A stretch of DNA of 64,000 bases, taken from the NCBI GenBank assembly GCA_963969395.1, contig OZ017795.1, positions 35,755,063-35,819,062 on the forward strand, written 5' to 3'. This document shows positions 1-13,147 of the stretch, piece by piece. This DNA comes from Pseudoscleropodium purum (lineage: Eukaryota > Streptophyta > Bryopsida > Hypnales > Brachytheciaceae). Each line of letters starts with the position of its first letter. The first letter of the stretch is position 1. Below the pieces are notes generated by a model. The model was not told the origin of the DNA. It did no database searches and saw nothing but the letters and a program-made list of their open reading frames with translations. A program made the position numbers and the translations under genes.

Positions 1-1379
1 GACTTTGGAACCCCGAATGACAAACGCCTCACATCTTGTATTTTAGGGTGAAAATTTCTAAAACATATGAATCAAGCTCAAGAAGTTCCCTAGTCCATTT
101 TCTTAGTTGCATTTGTTGTAATGTTCTAATGCACAAAGTGAATATGATAACAATTGATGCTTGTGAAGGTAATATCTTCCAATTAGGTCAAACCAATACC
201 ACTCTCTAATTTAAGAAAGTAAGAGACCCTAAAGGCAAGGTACATATTGGACTCTTCATTGGACCAACAACAAACAACTCAAAGTACGAATACTTTAAAA
301 CTTGTCAATCCAAATTTAAAAGAACATAACTACTTTGACAAGTTCACAAACAAGAATAAAAGTGGGTTGAATGTGACTTCCATTTGTCTTCCATTTCAAT
401 AATGGCACAATAATATACCTTAAGCCATGAACACATGCTTAAATGCAAATCCAAGTTACAAACAAAATCACTTAGCATCTAATAAAAAGAATAAAGCAAA
501 GTTGGATGAACATACATATACCAATTGCTATTCTAAAGGAGCTATAGTTACATTTGATGCATGATTGTGTTGATTAATTAATTCAATATGAATACAAAAT
601 TTCACTCATAGAACCTAGGGCTGATATAATGTTGGACTCTTATCCAACTCCAATTGTAACAATTTGTGATTCAACATGCATATGCATTTGAAAAAGAAAA
701 TTTAAATTTCAAGGCAATGGCAAGTTAAAAGATGTTATCTTTGGAAGAGTTCCAAGTCTATCCCTCTACCTAGCACTAATTCAAATTGTCTTGTAAGGTG
801 GTGACTACCATTGGACCACTACTACTAGCCTTTTTCACCAAAATATATGCACCAAAAAGTCACACTACAAAAAATATTGAAAACAAAATGATATGACTTT
901 AATTTCTTCAAATCAAAGTGAAAACTAATGACCCTCCAAAGAAAATATTTGGATATTGTATGATAGGATTTAAATTTTATTGGTAGCTAACCTTAATCTA
1001 CATGAACATCATCAAAGACAATTTTCAAGTGGAACATTTAAAATAAATGTTGCAATTGGTTGTATCACTCTATACTATCCACCATGTACACCACTCACAA
1101 TTTGTAATCTCATGAATATGAATTCAATGATTTGCAATGCCATATATTTGGAGAAAATGGAAAATGCAATGCTTCATACAAAGCTTTATATGGCATATCT
1201 TACCTTGTAATAAGACTTTCAATCTCAAGCCACGTCAAGGATCACTTAGCAAGTAGCTCCTCCCTTGCAATTCATTAACTTTTAAATTGATTGGTGCAAT
1301 CAACAACTGATCACTGCATACCATAGGACTCAATGTCAAGGCACAATGAATTCAACATATTCACTTGTGAAAGAACACC
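1..1379. other. AT-rich stretch, no gene recognised
   Basis: Only short accidental open frames are present, the longest 76 codons with a TTG start. I see no domain, terminal repeat or RNA gene. Confidence 0.5.
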
Positions 1380-2960
1380 AATATTCTATTGATAAGCTTT
1401 TGTAGAATGACACAAAGGTCTTAAAGTGCAACTCAAGCATTGCACTTGGAACTATTGTACAACTACAAGCAAGGGCTATTGTGGGCTACCAAACCTACTT
1501 GTAAGTATTTAAAGAAACAAGTATTCTACTCTATGCATTAAGTCAACCTTTTCTATTGGAAGGAGGGTTAGTATCTACTATGCTAGCCAAAAGATGCACT
1601 AGAAGCAACTAAAACTCAAGATAGGAAGTTAAACCAAGCACTAGAATGAATCCAAGCTTCTACTAAAGTTTTCACAATTTGAAACAACCTTTCAAAGTAT
1701 GTGAACAAGCAAATTCTTCCAAATTTTCAAATTTTGGAGAGCAATTCAAAAAGTCAAGAGGTGCAAGGACAAAGAAAACTTGCCAATATTTGTGTTCTTA
1801 TTAATAGTGACAACCATTTGCAAGGTCATCACTCAACTCCTTGAAAACAAATTCACAAACATAAATTCTTATTTTATAATGAAATAAACTCTTCCTTTCA
1901 AAGGTAGTTAGGCAATGTTAACATAAAAACAAAAGAAGGTAATCATTTGGTACCTATGACTTATCTCAATTCCCTAAAAATTGGATACTCTCAAGACTGA
2001 TTACAATCTTATGAAGTTCTCACAATCTTCACAATCTAGGTTCATTTTGCTTCAGTTGGTAAAACTCTCTATGAAGTATTATTTTCTACTTGATAATACA
2101 AGCACAAAACCCATGAGTCAAACACATGAGCTTTGGAACACCTATATCAACACTTCTAAGATGCAGAAATCACTCGCACAATATCCCAAAGTCTTGCCAA
2201 AATGCTTGTTCCAATGCTACCCAAAGTTCCAAACCCCACCAAATCTAAAGCAATCTCATGCAAAGAACCATGCTCAAACTTCAACACTTGAATGCATTTG
2301 AAAAGCACATACCTTATTGCCGTGAGGATCCCAAAGGGCTTGGGGTCGCTTCTCCCACTTGTAAGACATTCTCCAATGACAACATGACGCAACAGTACTT
2401 CATGGGCAAGAATATGTTTGAGAGCAAGATCGTAGAAACACCATGAAAGAGCACCTGTCCTCTATTGACAAGCTTCTGCTCAACAACAACACAAAAGTAA
2501 TGAAGCACAGCTCAAGGATCACCCCTACAAGCAAAGCTTGTTGTGGGCTTCTAAACCTACTTGCAATACAAGCACCAAACACATGAGCCTAGGAACACTT
2601 ACAACAGCACCTCTAAGATGCAAAATTCACTCACATGTTATCCCAAAAGGACACCCTAAGCCTTGTTGAAATGCTTGTTCCAGTGCTACCCAAACCCCAA
2701 GCAGTCTAATGCACGGAACCACACTTAGACTAACACTTGAACGCATTTGAAAAGCGCATACCTTACTACCGCGAGGATCCAATAGCACTTGCACTTGCAG
2801 TCGTCTCTCTCTCGCTTATGAGACACTCTCCAGCGACAACAGGACACAACACAGAAGTACTCCCCGGGCAAGAACAACGTCACAAGAGAGCAGTGCCTCT
2901 TCTTATCCTCGCTGTCTGCACAAGCTCACAGGACGACACTTCGGAGATGCCGTAGCTCAA
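1380..2960. repeat. Diverged tandem repeat, about 2.3 units
   Basis: Two imperfect units lie head to tail, about 2095-2565 and 2566-2960. The best conserved block is a 46-48 bp stretch at 2283-2330 and 2728-2775, containing GCATTTGAAAAG and GAGGATCC. A more diverged part of the unit occurs at 1380-1510 and matches 2455-2570 (shared words CTATTGA.AAGCTT, CTACAAGCAA and CCTACTTG). The second unit is more GC-rich than the first. No protein family was recognised in any frame. It could be the decayed end of a retroelement. Confidence 0.6.
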
Positions 2961-4049
2961 CAACTACCAACACAGAGATGAAACAGAAGCAGACGGGAAA
3001 GACTTGAGAAGTTGGAGAGCCTGGTGTTTGGGGGAGACGATGGGCGTTACCAGAGGAAGGCCAACTGGGAGCGTGGGACCATAGTGGCCTGGTAGAGTAG
3101 CTGTGGCAGGAGTGGCAGTAATGCCACCAGTGGTTGCAGCCTCCCCACGTGAAGATTAAATGTTGTTTAAGGATGACGTACGGACGCGACTGTCTGTTTT
3201 GTTTCGTACTGCGTACGAGCGCTACAGTCGGGACAGAAAGCGGGACAGCAGTGCCAGTCTCTGGCTACCACCAAGATAATAATGCATGTCCTGACAGTGC
3301 TGGCGTGCAATTTGTAAGTTAAGTTAAGGTAGAAGTACCTATTTCGGACAGGCCCCCCATAATGGCTTCATAGGCTGACCTATTGTGGACAATAGTTAAA
3401 TGCACTATTTATTTAAAAAGGTTCTTTGTTTATTCCTTCTTATCTACTTGTCTCTTTTTCCTCTTCGCTTTGAGAGAAGTGCCAAAGCTAACCGGAATAG
3501 GTGAGTCTATGAAACTGAAATAGGTCCAGATGCAAAATCCACTTTTATATTCAATAAAATATTCATTTTGGGAGAATTTTTTTGGTTTTTTTTTGCATTC
3601 ATCCACAACCTTATTTATACGTACACTAAACTTAGTTTCCTATGACATCCCCACACCATCCAGTCTGAAATCCTTAAGTTATCCAAAATATGTACTTCTT
3701 CCTTACCTCAAGCTACCTCCAAAAAATGATCTCAATTCTCTCTATGGAGTGTTTTTTGTCTAAATGGTTTTTGTAGGAACAGTGGTGAGTATTTCTAGAT
3801 ACAAGCCAAGATCATGATAAACTCTGCTTTAACTTCTAATATCTGCACAACAAAGAGAAATGAAATGAAAGAGTACCAATCTAATGCATTCACATGGTTC
3901 TACAATGTTCCCATCTCTTCTACTAATATGAAAAGATAAACATTAACCCACATTTGACACCAATTTGAGGTACCAAGATGCTCCTAAGAGGGCTTGCAGA
4001 AGAAGGGGATTAATTTTACAAAAGCTTTCCACAACTTATAAGCTCAAAG
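2961..4049. other. No gene recognised
   Basis: The first 370 bases are moderately GC-rich, then composition drops to AT-rich near 3,400. Short open frames of 60-77 codons show no motif I recognise. Confidence 0.4.
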
Positions 4050-4908
4050 AGTCTAGTACTTTGAAGAAAGAAGAATTGACTTAAGGATTTGGGAGTGTGC
4101 AATGGAAGTTTTTCCATTCCAATGCAAAAATGGATTTTAGAAAAAAAATCCATCACCTTACTAAACCTTAGTCATCCACACTCATTGTAAAGTTTTTCTA
4201 GAGTTTTAGAAAATCTTTTATTATAATGGAACTTGTGGATGACGACTTAATTATACTCCTTCCTTACAAAAATTTGAGAAAGGAATATCATTTATAATAT
4301 GCTACTTGAGATTGACTTGAATGTTATATGTTTCAAATTGTACAAGGCATGTCCTACTTGTACCTCCAAGGCATTACCAATTAAGACTTGAGTTCTTTGA
4401 TTATCCTTTTGAAATTGTGAGAGGACTTAGATGCTTCTAATTTTCAAATCATTGCTAAAGTAGCTAGCTTCAAGAAGTGCAAGCCATTTTGATCTAAAAG
4501 ATTCCATAGGATTTGTTATTTTTTCAAACATGAACATTGGAACTCATTTATAGAGAGTTCCAAAACTATTCTATCCTAGGGGATGCCTTTGATCATTTTT
4601 TTGGCCTAGATCCAAGAGTACATCCCAAGCCTCTTAACATCTATAGTTTTGTAGTAATATGTTTTGAACTTCTTACCATGCAAATTCCATTTTCAAATGA
4701 CAAAAATCTTCATGTTTCTATTCTTGCTTCCAAACTTCTAGAAGGTCGTAGACTTGCCTTGCCTTTTTCTAGGTGCATGGAAAGATTGCTAGCCTTGATT
4801 ATGATTATTGGCACCAAGATCTTGCATTCAAGGTTATATGAGGTTTGCACACAATTGATTGAGGTCAAATCATCTTGGATGTCCTTTGGGCTAAAACTTG
4901 AAAGTTGA
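4050..4908 (+). pseudogene. Decayed TKL-type protein kinase, copy 1
   Basis: This stretch aligns along its whole length with the kinase copy at 10.43-11.27 kb. An open C-terminal part (4537-4908) carries a kinase C-lobe pattern: a degraded NIYSF..ICFELL segment (usually DVYSF..ICSELL), IPFSN, a poor LPFSRC block and the tail EVCTQLIEVKSSW before LES-stop. The N-terminal half has several stops and frame changes. The catalytic loop is destroyed (a degraded DL..L.ILLK remains) and the DFG triplet reads SFK, so no activity is expected. Similarity to copy 2 continues past the stop to about 5020, so the two look like a DNA duplication. The TKL assignment comes from the LSHPH.VQ.F style of copy 2 and is inference. 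Confidence 0.7.
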
Positions 4909-5029
4909 ATATTTTTTAATAAGCTTTCTTTTGTTAGAAATAACTTTCATTAGTGAGTACTATATATTAAATTTTTTATGACTATGTCATTAAATGTAAT
5001 TTATGATTTGCTTGATTTTTGCAATAATT

Positions 5030-5363
5030 AAAAGACAACAACTAAAAAACAATAACAAACTAGCCACAACTTTGAAGCAGCAACAAACTATCAACAATTA
5101 AGAAGCAACAACAAACCAACAACAATTAAAGATAAAAAAACTAAGAATCAACAACTAATTAACAACAATAAACTAATATCAATTAAGAAACAAGAACAAA
5201 TTAGCAACAACTATAAAGCAACAACAAACTAGCAACAACTATGAAACAACAACAAACTAACAACAACTAAGATGTAAAAAGCAACAACAGATTAATAAGA
5301 ATTAAGAAACAACAATTAGACCTCAATAACTAAACAACAACTAAAACACAACAATACAACAAT

Positions 5364-5395
<32 letters not shown>

Positions 5396-5560
5396 AAGAA
5401 GAAACAAGAGTTAAAAAGCAACAACTAAACAACAACAACTAAAACACAACAACTAAAACACAACAACACAACAATTAGAACTTCCAAAAACAAAAGGAGG
5501 AAGAAAAAACAAGAGTTGAAAAGCAACAAAAAAACAAAGAAAATGAAGCAAATGAAGTGG
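5030..5560. repeat. CAACAA-rich low-complexity block with poly-A
   Basis: Irregular repeats of CAACAACAAACTA, CAACAACTAA and similar units fill the block, with a homopolymer of about 26 A near 5371. All frames are broken by TAA and TAG, so it does not encode poly-Gln or poly-Asn. It directly follows the region shared by the two kinase pseudogenes and is absent after copy 2. Confidence 0.75.
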
Positions 5561-7930
5561 CAGCTAGGGTTTCAAAACCCTAAAAAATAATGGTTAGGAT
5601 TTTAAGATCCCAAAAAACATTGTCTAATACATTTCCTAAGGTTCCCTAAGAAGTGTTTTGCCGTTCCCCATGCATGTATACTATACACCCATGAAGTAAA
5701 AAGGCAAAATATGACTGGTAATCATATTTGCAGTCATGTTTTTTTCAAATGTTGTGAAATTCAAAAATATGACTGCGAGTAGTCACTAGTCATCTCCAAT
5801 CATATTTTTGCAGTCATAAAATGCTCATATAGTGACAAGACTTCAAGAGGAATATGACTCAACAAATTTTATTGAAACAAACATTGGATGAAGGAGATAC
5901 AATCCCCCAAAGTTTTAGCCATCAAATGCAGTTTGGTGGACTCAAATTGAACCTATGAACTACGATTGGCTTCAAATTAATTAATTCATCTTGGATCAAT
6001 CTATAAATCTTACACCACAAACTAAAAGAGAGAACAAAAATTTTCCAACAAGTTTTATTGAACTTGGACGTCAAATGCAAAAGTTACAACACTTTGAATT
6101 TGACTTAAAACTTTGTGAAGATACTTTTGGTCCCCTTCAATGGTGAAGGGTTAATACATAGATTAGGGTTGGTTGAAGAGCACATAAGACAATTTTGTTC
6201 ATTGTGGGAGTCATTTTTCAAGAATGCAAAAGGGACCCCAACCTCATTGATAACCAATGTTTTGAGTACACCCTAAATGAAATGAAGTTTGATCAATGAT
6301 GAACAGGAGTTTGATAAATGAAATGAAGTTTGATCAATGATGAACAGGAGTTTGGTTGATGATGTCGGAGCACTGGAACTCAACGACTTCTTCGTATCTG
6401 ATTGCGAACTCAACTTCTAGTTTTGTAGTAGTCTTTTAGTTCACGCATCAACCGATAAGCAGTTGCTCGCTTCAAGTTTTTGTTGCATCCCTTGATAATG
6501 TGAAAGGCAGAGTTGTGCTTAGCCCTTCCAAGACGTCGTCCAACCTATACATTATGCTGCAAGAATGAAAGCATGTTTAATTATATAATAGAAACCACGA
6601 AGATCATGATTTAATTGATAGGCTGATCACGGGAAGGGACTGAAAAATCAAAGCGTAAGCATTCCAGTCAAGGATTCGTCTGCACAATAGTATAACTAGA
6701 AGTCCTTCACAACACCACAAGAACACGAAGTCTAGCATCAACAAGCATGAAAAGCATTGGACATCTGAAAATCACGAAACATGAACCCATGAACACCTCA
6801 TGTAGATGAGACAAGAATATGAATACCTCAAGAATGTGAAGAAGTTGGAAAGTGGTACGCATGCCACCAGCACCAAGTGTAAAATGGAAATTCATGCACA
6901 GAAATTAAACTCTTCGTTTGCTTCCAGCACGCAATTGATCAAGTTTCCCACACAAAAAAGTTCCACCTGTTCAATTCCCAAGGCAAAATTAAAACACAAA
7001 TTCGAAAACAGTCCAGATTCCAGTCCAGATTCCAGATTCCAGAGTTCTCGAGTCAAAATGCATGCACACTCATTGTACACTCGACAGATGTAACAACATC
7101 GAAATTCACGAGCAACACAAAAGTGTGCATTGGTAGCAGCATCTGCAAAAGAGGTGTACGTAAAACATATGTACAGGTGGCCGCTTACAAGTTTCATGTT
7201 CCAGATTTATCAGAAAAAAATTCGATACTTTAAAAAAAATTAATTTAAGCCAAACCTGCCATCCAAGTGCGGGTAGCCGGTAGCGTGCAACTTGCCTTCA
7301 AATTAGTATTTGAACCGAGTTGAATTTTACTTGTCAATTTTTTAAACGATTGCTCTTGCAAACTCAAGGAAAATGACCGGAATGCCAAAACAAATTAGTT
7401 TTTTTACTGAATTAAATGACTAAGCTTAGGCAACAATTGAATGACCATGGAGAACTACCGAATGACATGTTGAAAAGAGTGGCGAAAAGCTGAGTCACCC
7501 CATAAATTTCCCATTCACTGATGCATGCTGTCAACCCTTGTACACCACATGAACAATCGAACTTAAAAAAGGAGCTCAAAAAAATGCAACAACAGAAGAC
7601 CCGAAGAAAGAACTCACATACGCAGTCCCTCTTGAGCGCACAGACATGGTTTTCCAATTTCACAGAAAAGGACTGGAACATGCATTACAGTCCCCTGTCT
7701 GCAGATCAATAGCACTCTGGCGCGACTACAGCAACTGGCCTGCAACGGCACTTGACTTCTTTGGCGAGGTCATGTGGCGGGAATGAGTAGGGTACTGCAG
7801 GAGTCCGTGACTGCATCTTCGGCGAGCCCCGCTTGAAGGGAATGGAATGGAATGGCTGGCGATTCCCTTATCCTTGTGCGCACCAGGTCAAGTATCTCAA
7901 TGCACTTGACAAGAATTTGAATGCACTTGC
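5561..7930. other. Mostly non-coding; one possible minus-strand terminal exon
   Basis: A minus-strand open frame from about 6549 down to a TGA at 6410-6412 encodes a basic segment ending RATAYRLMRELKDYYKTRS. An AG acceptor preceded by pyrimidines (TTTCATTCTTGCAG on the minus strand) lies just upstream. The family is not recognised, and the acceptor does not lead cleanly into this frame. The rest, including 6.7-7.7 kb, has only short frames without motifs. Confidence 0.25.
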
Positions 7931-7937
7931 AAGCTGA

Positions 7938-10111
7938 ACATTGACTTTCATCAAGGCTTCATTGTATTTGGCACTCTTGGCAAGCTCCTTGCTGTTGTCT
8001 TCGCTGCGCTTTACGTTGCTCTCCCACCTTCATGATCAACAGCAATCTTCCCACTTTGGTCCCGGTTTGCAGTTCCCGGAGGTAAGATACTCATCAATCC
8101 TGCAAGTGTTCACGTTCCTGGTCCGCCGCTGCGTGGGTTCTCTTTTGAGCGATGCAATTTCTACCGATACAATTTTCTTTTAGAACTCAAGAAATCGAAC
8201 CGGTAGTCCGCACCCCAAGATCTTTGCACCCCAAGATGTTTTCATTGCTTCAACCAGATCGAACTAAGAAAAATGTGCTGAGGATGTTTCAGGTGGGAGC
8301 TCTAATCGAGATTATATTAGCGCTGGAGGTAGTGCTTGGTACAAAAGCAGGGTGTGAAGATGGGGTCCCAAAGCAGGCGGTTTCGTGCATCAGATCGAGA
8401 CCGTGGATTCTAAACTGGTCTACTTGTATTTGTTTCTGTTTCTGTGTCTGGGATTCCTCAGCCGGCCTGCTGATTATGGCCATACGCATCAACGTGACTA
8501 CCGGACGTGGATCATTGAATTTGGAACTGAGGCCGAGTGAAATTTTCGCCCCAGCCAACCCTGGAGCCATTCTTTTGGAACATATGACAAGTGAAGTGAT
8601 CGCCTTAGCGAACTCCGCAAGCAACTATGTCGGTATGTCGACTATGTTAGACTCTTGCCCTTCGATTTTTGGTGGCATTTGATCCGCAAGGTTTGTTTTG
8701 TCGGTATTTTTCTTGCTGTGATTGTTTTGTCGGTGTGTTTGTGCCTGTACTTGTTGAGATCAAAGCTTAGTATGCATGCTATGTGCAGGTTCCATTGGAA
8801 AATCTTTTTCTGCATCTGGATTTTGGGCCGAGTGGGGACCTGAATTCTTCATGTTCGAACCCAGCGTTGAATACATGCAGTACCGGTATGTTTGCTCTGT
8901 TCCACTATTTGTTCTTCTGTTATGTTATGCTATGCGAGAATGCTTTCTGTTGGTATTATGGCTGTGTGATACTGAAGACGAAAACTGAGGTTGATGTTGA
9001 TACCTGCGTTTGTTACAGATGATCACAGTTTGGATCGTTTTAAACTTGATTCATCAGGAGATGTACTAGCTTCTATCCGGTTCAAAGATATGCACATCCT
9101 GTACGTACACATATCTGCCCTCATTCCTTTGTCGCCGTAGGGGGTGTGATACTGATTTACTAAAGTCACTCTATTTGTAAAGTATCTAAATGGTGCAGAA
9201 TGACGGATATAGTTGTGTCATTAGAAGATATCTGGACTCTCTAGGGGACTGAGACTCTTCATTTACATGTGCAAATACAACAAATAAAAAAATAAAAAAT
9301 ACATATTAGAGAAAAGTGAAATGAAATGAAATGAATAAAAGAATTAATTTTTTTTTAAATGACAATCTGATGAGGCACCTAAGGCAATCACATGGTACAT
9401 GATTTTTTTTAATTTCAAAAGAATTTTTTTTTCACTTTGTATTTGCAAATCTGGCTAGTAGAGAAACAGTGCTATGTAGAATCCAGATTTTCTACAACGA
9501 TTGTTCTAATTTCTTCCAAAACATTAAACTATCCTGACATAAATTTTGTGATTCCACTTGGTTTGGGTGCATGAAATGTTCCTGTACTTCGAATCCTACC
9601 TGGATCCGTTCCCGGGTTTGACTATTTGATTGATGGGGGAGGGAGTGTTGCCCTTGCTGTAACTAGCCAGAGTAAGGTCAGCCTCAAATTTTCTTAAGTT
9701 TGCAAATAGTGCCATGTGCCCAAAATAAATGAAGATGTTCCTTCAGGTTTGGAAGTGCACGTTTTGACAAGCAATACACTATCTCCGTCACGCAGAGGAA
9801 TGTTTCAATAAAACCGTGGTACCACATTACGTACGATATTATGATCTGGGATATATACCAGACAATGATCTCGAACTGCGAGCAAAAGTCATTTCTATAA
9901 CACTTGCTGGGATCATTACACTTGTGATTCTATTAAAACAATGGCGTGGAAAAGAATAAGAAATGTCATCCTGTTCAAATCAAATACTGAGTTGGATGGA
10001 TTAATCTTAGAGGAGTCAGACTTGGACGAATCATATCTCACTGATCAATTCCTATATGAAACCCTTCTGAAAGAAGCAGTGCTGGTCAGTAGTAAGCTAA
10101 GCAGTCCATAA
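7938..10111 (+). pseudogene. Remains of a spliced single-pass membrane protein gene
   Basis: Several exon-like pieces lie in order on the plus strand. The first (7938-8081) encodes a hydrophobic leader (ASLYLALLASSLLLSSL) and ends at a good donor, G|GTAAGA; its start codon position is TTG, so the ATG looks lost. Pieces near 8789-8886 and 9019-9099 carry LDFGPSGDL and FKLDSSGDV, which look like beta-strand repeats of bulb-type lectins. The last part encodes a predicted extracellular segment with cysteine, then a membrane helix ITLAGIITLVILL (about 9891-9945) and basic KQWRGK. A shifted frame (9941-10111) gives an acidic tail ending SSKLSSP. A frame change and stops mean it is unlikely to be functional. 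A lectin receptor-like protein is a weak guess. Confidence 0.35.
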
Positions 10112-10429
10112 ATCACCCATTTAAGAACTGAAACTGATTTTGGGGAGGTGAAATTTATTGAAATATTTTTCAGTAAATTATCCTTGAAAGACAAGTGAAA
10201 TTGGCATCTAGTCCAAGTTGTTTCATAATTTTTGGAGCTTTCTGAAATTAGTTATGAATTTTTGAAATTCTAATGAAGTGGGCTTTGAAATCGCCCACCT
10301 CTTGGAATGTAAACTAATATTTTGTACATTACTGATACAATGAAAAAGCAGCATGTACAAATAGTGTACATTTTAGGAGGTGGGTGATTTTAGAGCCTAA
10401 GCAATTTATGGACCTCTTACCTTAAAGGT

Positions 10430-11270
10430 TCTTCAAGGAAAGTGTTGAAGGTTAGATTCTTAGGACTAGAGTGTACAATGAAAGTCTTCCATTCCACTAC
10501 AAGAATGGATTTTACGAAAGAATCCATAACCTTACTATACTTGAGTCATCCACATCTTGTGCAATTTTTTTGTATTTTTAGAAAATCCTTTATTGTAATG
10601 GAAATTATCAATGAGGATTTATATTCCTTCACCACCAAAATCCGAGAAAGAGGTATTGAGTACAATGTGCCATGGGAGGTTGCCTTGGATGTTATGCTAC
10701 AAATTGCAAAAGGCATGTCCTACTTGCACAATCAAGGTAGTGCGCATCAAGATTTGAAGTCTTTGAACATCCTTTTGAAATTGCAAGGAAAATTTGAAGA
10801 TCATAATTTTCAAATCATAACTAAAGTAGCTGACTTTGGAAGTGCAAGATGTTTAGTCATTCAAAGATATGCCACAAGCTTTGTTCTTGTTCCAAGCATG
10901 AACATTGGAACTTATTTACGGAGAGCTCCAAAATTGTTTCATCCTTGGAGAGGTTTTTTGGCCTCAATTCTAAAGTTTTACCAAAGCTTCTTGACATCTA
11001 CGGGTTTAGAGCAATATGTCCCGAACTTCTTACCAAGTAATTCCATTCTCTAATGGCAATGATCATCAAGCTGATGTTCTTGCTTCCAAACTTCGAGGAG
11101 GTCATAGACCTACCTTGCCTTCCACAAGGTGTCCGGAAGGACTGTTGGCCTTGATTATGGACTATTGGTAGCAAGATCCTATCTTAGGTCCCAAATTTCA
11201 TGAAGTTTGCATACACTTGATTGAGGTGAAATCATCTTGGATATTTTGTGGACAAAGTTTTGAAAGCTAA
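10430..11270 (+). pseudogene. Decayed TKL-type protein kinase, copy 2
   Basis: The better preserved copy. An open frame (10442-11053) carries the kinase N-lobe and catalytic core: LSHPHLVQFF, the hinge IVMEIINEDL, IAKGMSYLH, the catalytic loop AHQDLKSLNILL (HRD changed to HQD, Asp and Asn kept) and the metal site VADFGSAR. The activation segment decays after this (RRAPKLF where WMAPE is usual). A frame change near 11,040 separates the C-lobe, which continues with IPFSNGN, LPSTRCPEGLLALI, DPILGPKFHEVC and a final SFES-stop at 11268-11270. In-frame stops sit in that last part. Homology to copy 1 continues into the 3' flank to about 11,380. The family would phosphorylate Ser/Thr; this copy looks inactive. 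Confidence 0.75.
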
Positions 11271-11274
11271 ATTT

Positions 11275-11831
11275 TTTTTTGGTAAGCTTTCTTTAATGCC
11301 AGAAACAATTTTTATTGGTGAATAGTACTAAATAATCCTTTATAACATATCATTGAATATAATTTATAACTTGCTTGATTATAAAAGGTGGAAAACCATT
11401 TGTGATTTCAATGTAGTTGGAGTTGAGATTCAAAAGTACATTCCTTGGATATTCATTTGGAAGTTGCAAAGAATCTTCATAATCAATTGGCTTATTGAAC
11501 ATCCTTAGATTTTAGAGCTGAGCAAAGATATTTGCTACAAGTTTGACTTACAAAATGAATAGGTGCTTGTCATAACAATAGTCCTATTTGAACCTTCAAC
11601 TTATCTTTAGAGTCTAAGTTCAAGCTTCAAATCTTACATACTTAGATTGGAAAGATCATGACTTGCATAGAATACGCATATATTTAGTAATCACGTTTGA
11701 ATTGTTTCTTTCTATGATTCCAAGCATATGCTCTGTCCACGATGATTAGCTTTTGTTGTATAATTCTTGCATGTTAGCATTTGTCTATTTCAACAATTGA
11801 ATTACAAGTTGTAGGTACTTTCATATTTGCT
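11275..11831. other. AT-rich, no gene seen
   Basis: The first 100 bases still match the 3' flank of kinase copy 1. Nothing else was recognised. Confidence 0.4.
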
Positions 11832-11839
11832 TATTACGT

Positions 11840-12158
11840 CATGGTTGTCATAGTGGACGGACGTCCGGTTCACCCGTCCGTTAGAGGTCCCGCCCGTCTG
11901 ATACAGTCAACACATAGTTGACTTTCTGATAACGGAAAAATAGGCCACGTGGATGCCATGTAGATTAAGGAACATGTTGGGTGCGGACGAGATCGTCAGG
12001 GCGCCCTGACCTAAACCCTAAAGGCATCCGCGCCCTGGATTTTGCATTCCGAGGTGACGTGTCATTCCGCAAAATTGCACAAGTTACAAAATTAAAGCTG
12101 TCCGGACCATCCGTCCGTCCGGTCCAATGACCCTAACTCGCCTGTTATGACAACCATA
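11840..12158. mobile_element. 319-bp MITE with 8-bp target duplication (hAT-like)
   Basis: The ends are inverted repeats, CATGGTTGTCATA at the left and the complement of TATGGTTGTCATA at the right (12 of 13 match). The element is flanked by a perfect 8-bp duplication TATTACGT at 11832-11839 and 12159-12166. An 8-bp duplication is typical of hAT elements. The interior is far more GC-rich than its surroundings. Clusters of GGACGGACG / CGTCCGTCCG sit near both ends in inverted orientation, as transposase-binding subterminal repeats do. It has no coding capacity, so it would need a transposase from elsewhere. Confidence 0.8.
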
Positions 12159-12166
12159 TATTACGT

Positions 12167-13147
12167 GTTAAAAATTTGATTAGCAATGATGATATTTGGA
12201 TATAGTGGAATCAGAAAAATCAAATGTTGGGCTTGAATTCAATCTATAAAACTCCCTTTAAGTAGTTGTGAACCATATGTATGCAATCTTTTTTAGCATG
12301 GTTAGTTTGAATGGATTTCTATATAATATGTAGGATAGTTGTAAGAAAGACATCCTGCTTTTTTCATCACAAGTGGAGTTATGGAATTTAAATCAGCTAT
12401 AACTTTTGGAGAATCAAGCCAATGTACTTGAAATTTTTACTAAAGATGACTTACTTGGTAATAAAGAAAAAAATTATTTTTCAAAATTAAAAAAAAAAAA
12501 TTTCAATTAAATTTCAATTTTGCTAATTTGTCACACTTTGCAATTTCTTAGTAGTGTGAGTACTTTTAATTAATGCTTTAAAACTAAAATTTCTATGGTC
12601 TATTTCCACACGAAGGGGGCATATGACTGTCAAAAGGAACCTAAGAAAACTATTTTTTGTCATCCATAAGCGTGCAAATAGGAGCCCCTTGTGCGCACCT
12701 TCTTGAACAATGAAAATGATTATAAGATCATTCTTTTGGTGAAATCCCTTCATCATATAATTCTTCCAAATTAACAATATTTTTTATTTTCTTAGAATTA
12801 TTTTTCATATTTTTTACAAATTAAAATGTCAAAACACCTATTTTCATGACATTTTGCACTTTTCTAGTTCTCCTATTTAGAGAATTTTTCTATGCTTTTC
12901 CTTCCTAGGGTACCTTTTTCTTAAAGGTGTTTATATTAAACATATTTTTCACATTTAAAAAAAAAATCCTAATTACAAAATACTCTTGAAAAATCAACAT
13001 TACAATGCAAAATGCTATAAAAAATGGGAGGTCTTTCTTGCAACTATCCTACAAACTAAGATGAATGTTGGTATTTTTTTATGTTGATTATGTGAGGCTA
13101 GTCATGTGTTATTTATGCTTGATTAGGAGCTCTAAATATGAGATTGT
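12167..13147. other. AT-rich, no gene seen
   Basis: A minus-strand frame of 84 codons (12523-12777) has no recognisable motif. Several poly-A and poly-T runs occur. Confidence 0.4.

Noticed and set aside
5030..5560. CAACAA tract as a poly-Gln or poly-Asn protein
   Set aside because: Every frame is broken by TAA or TAG. It is simple-sequence DNA.
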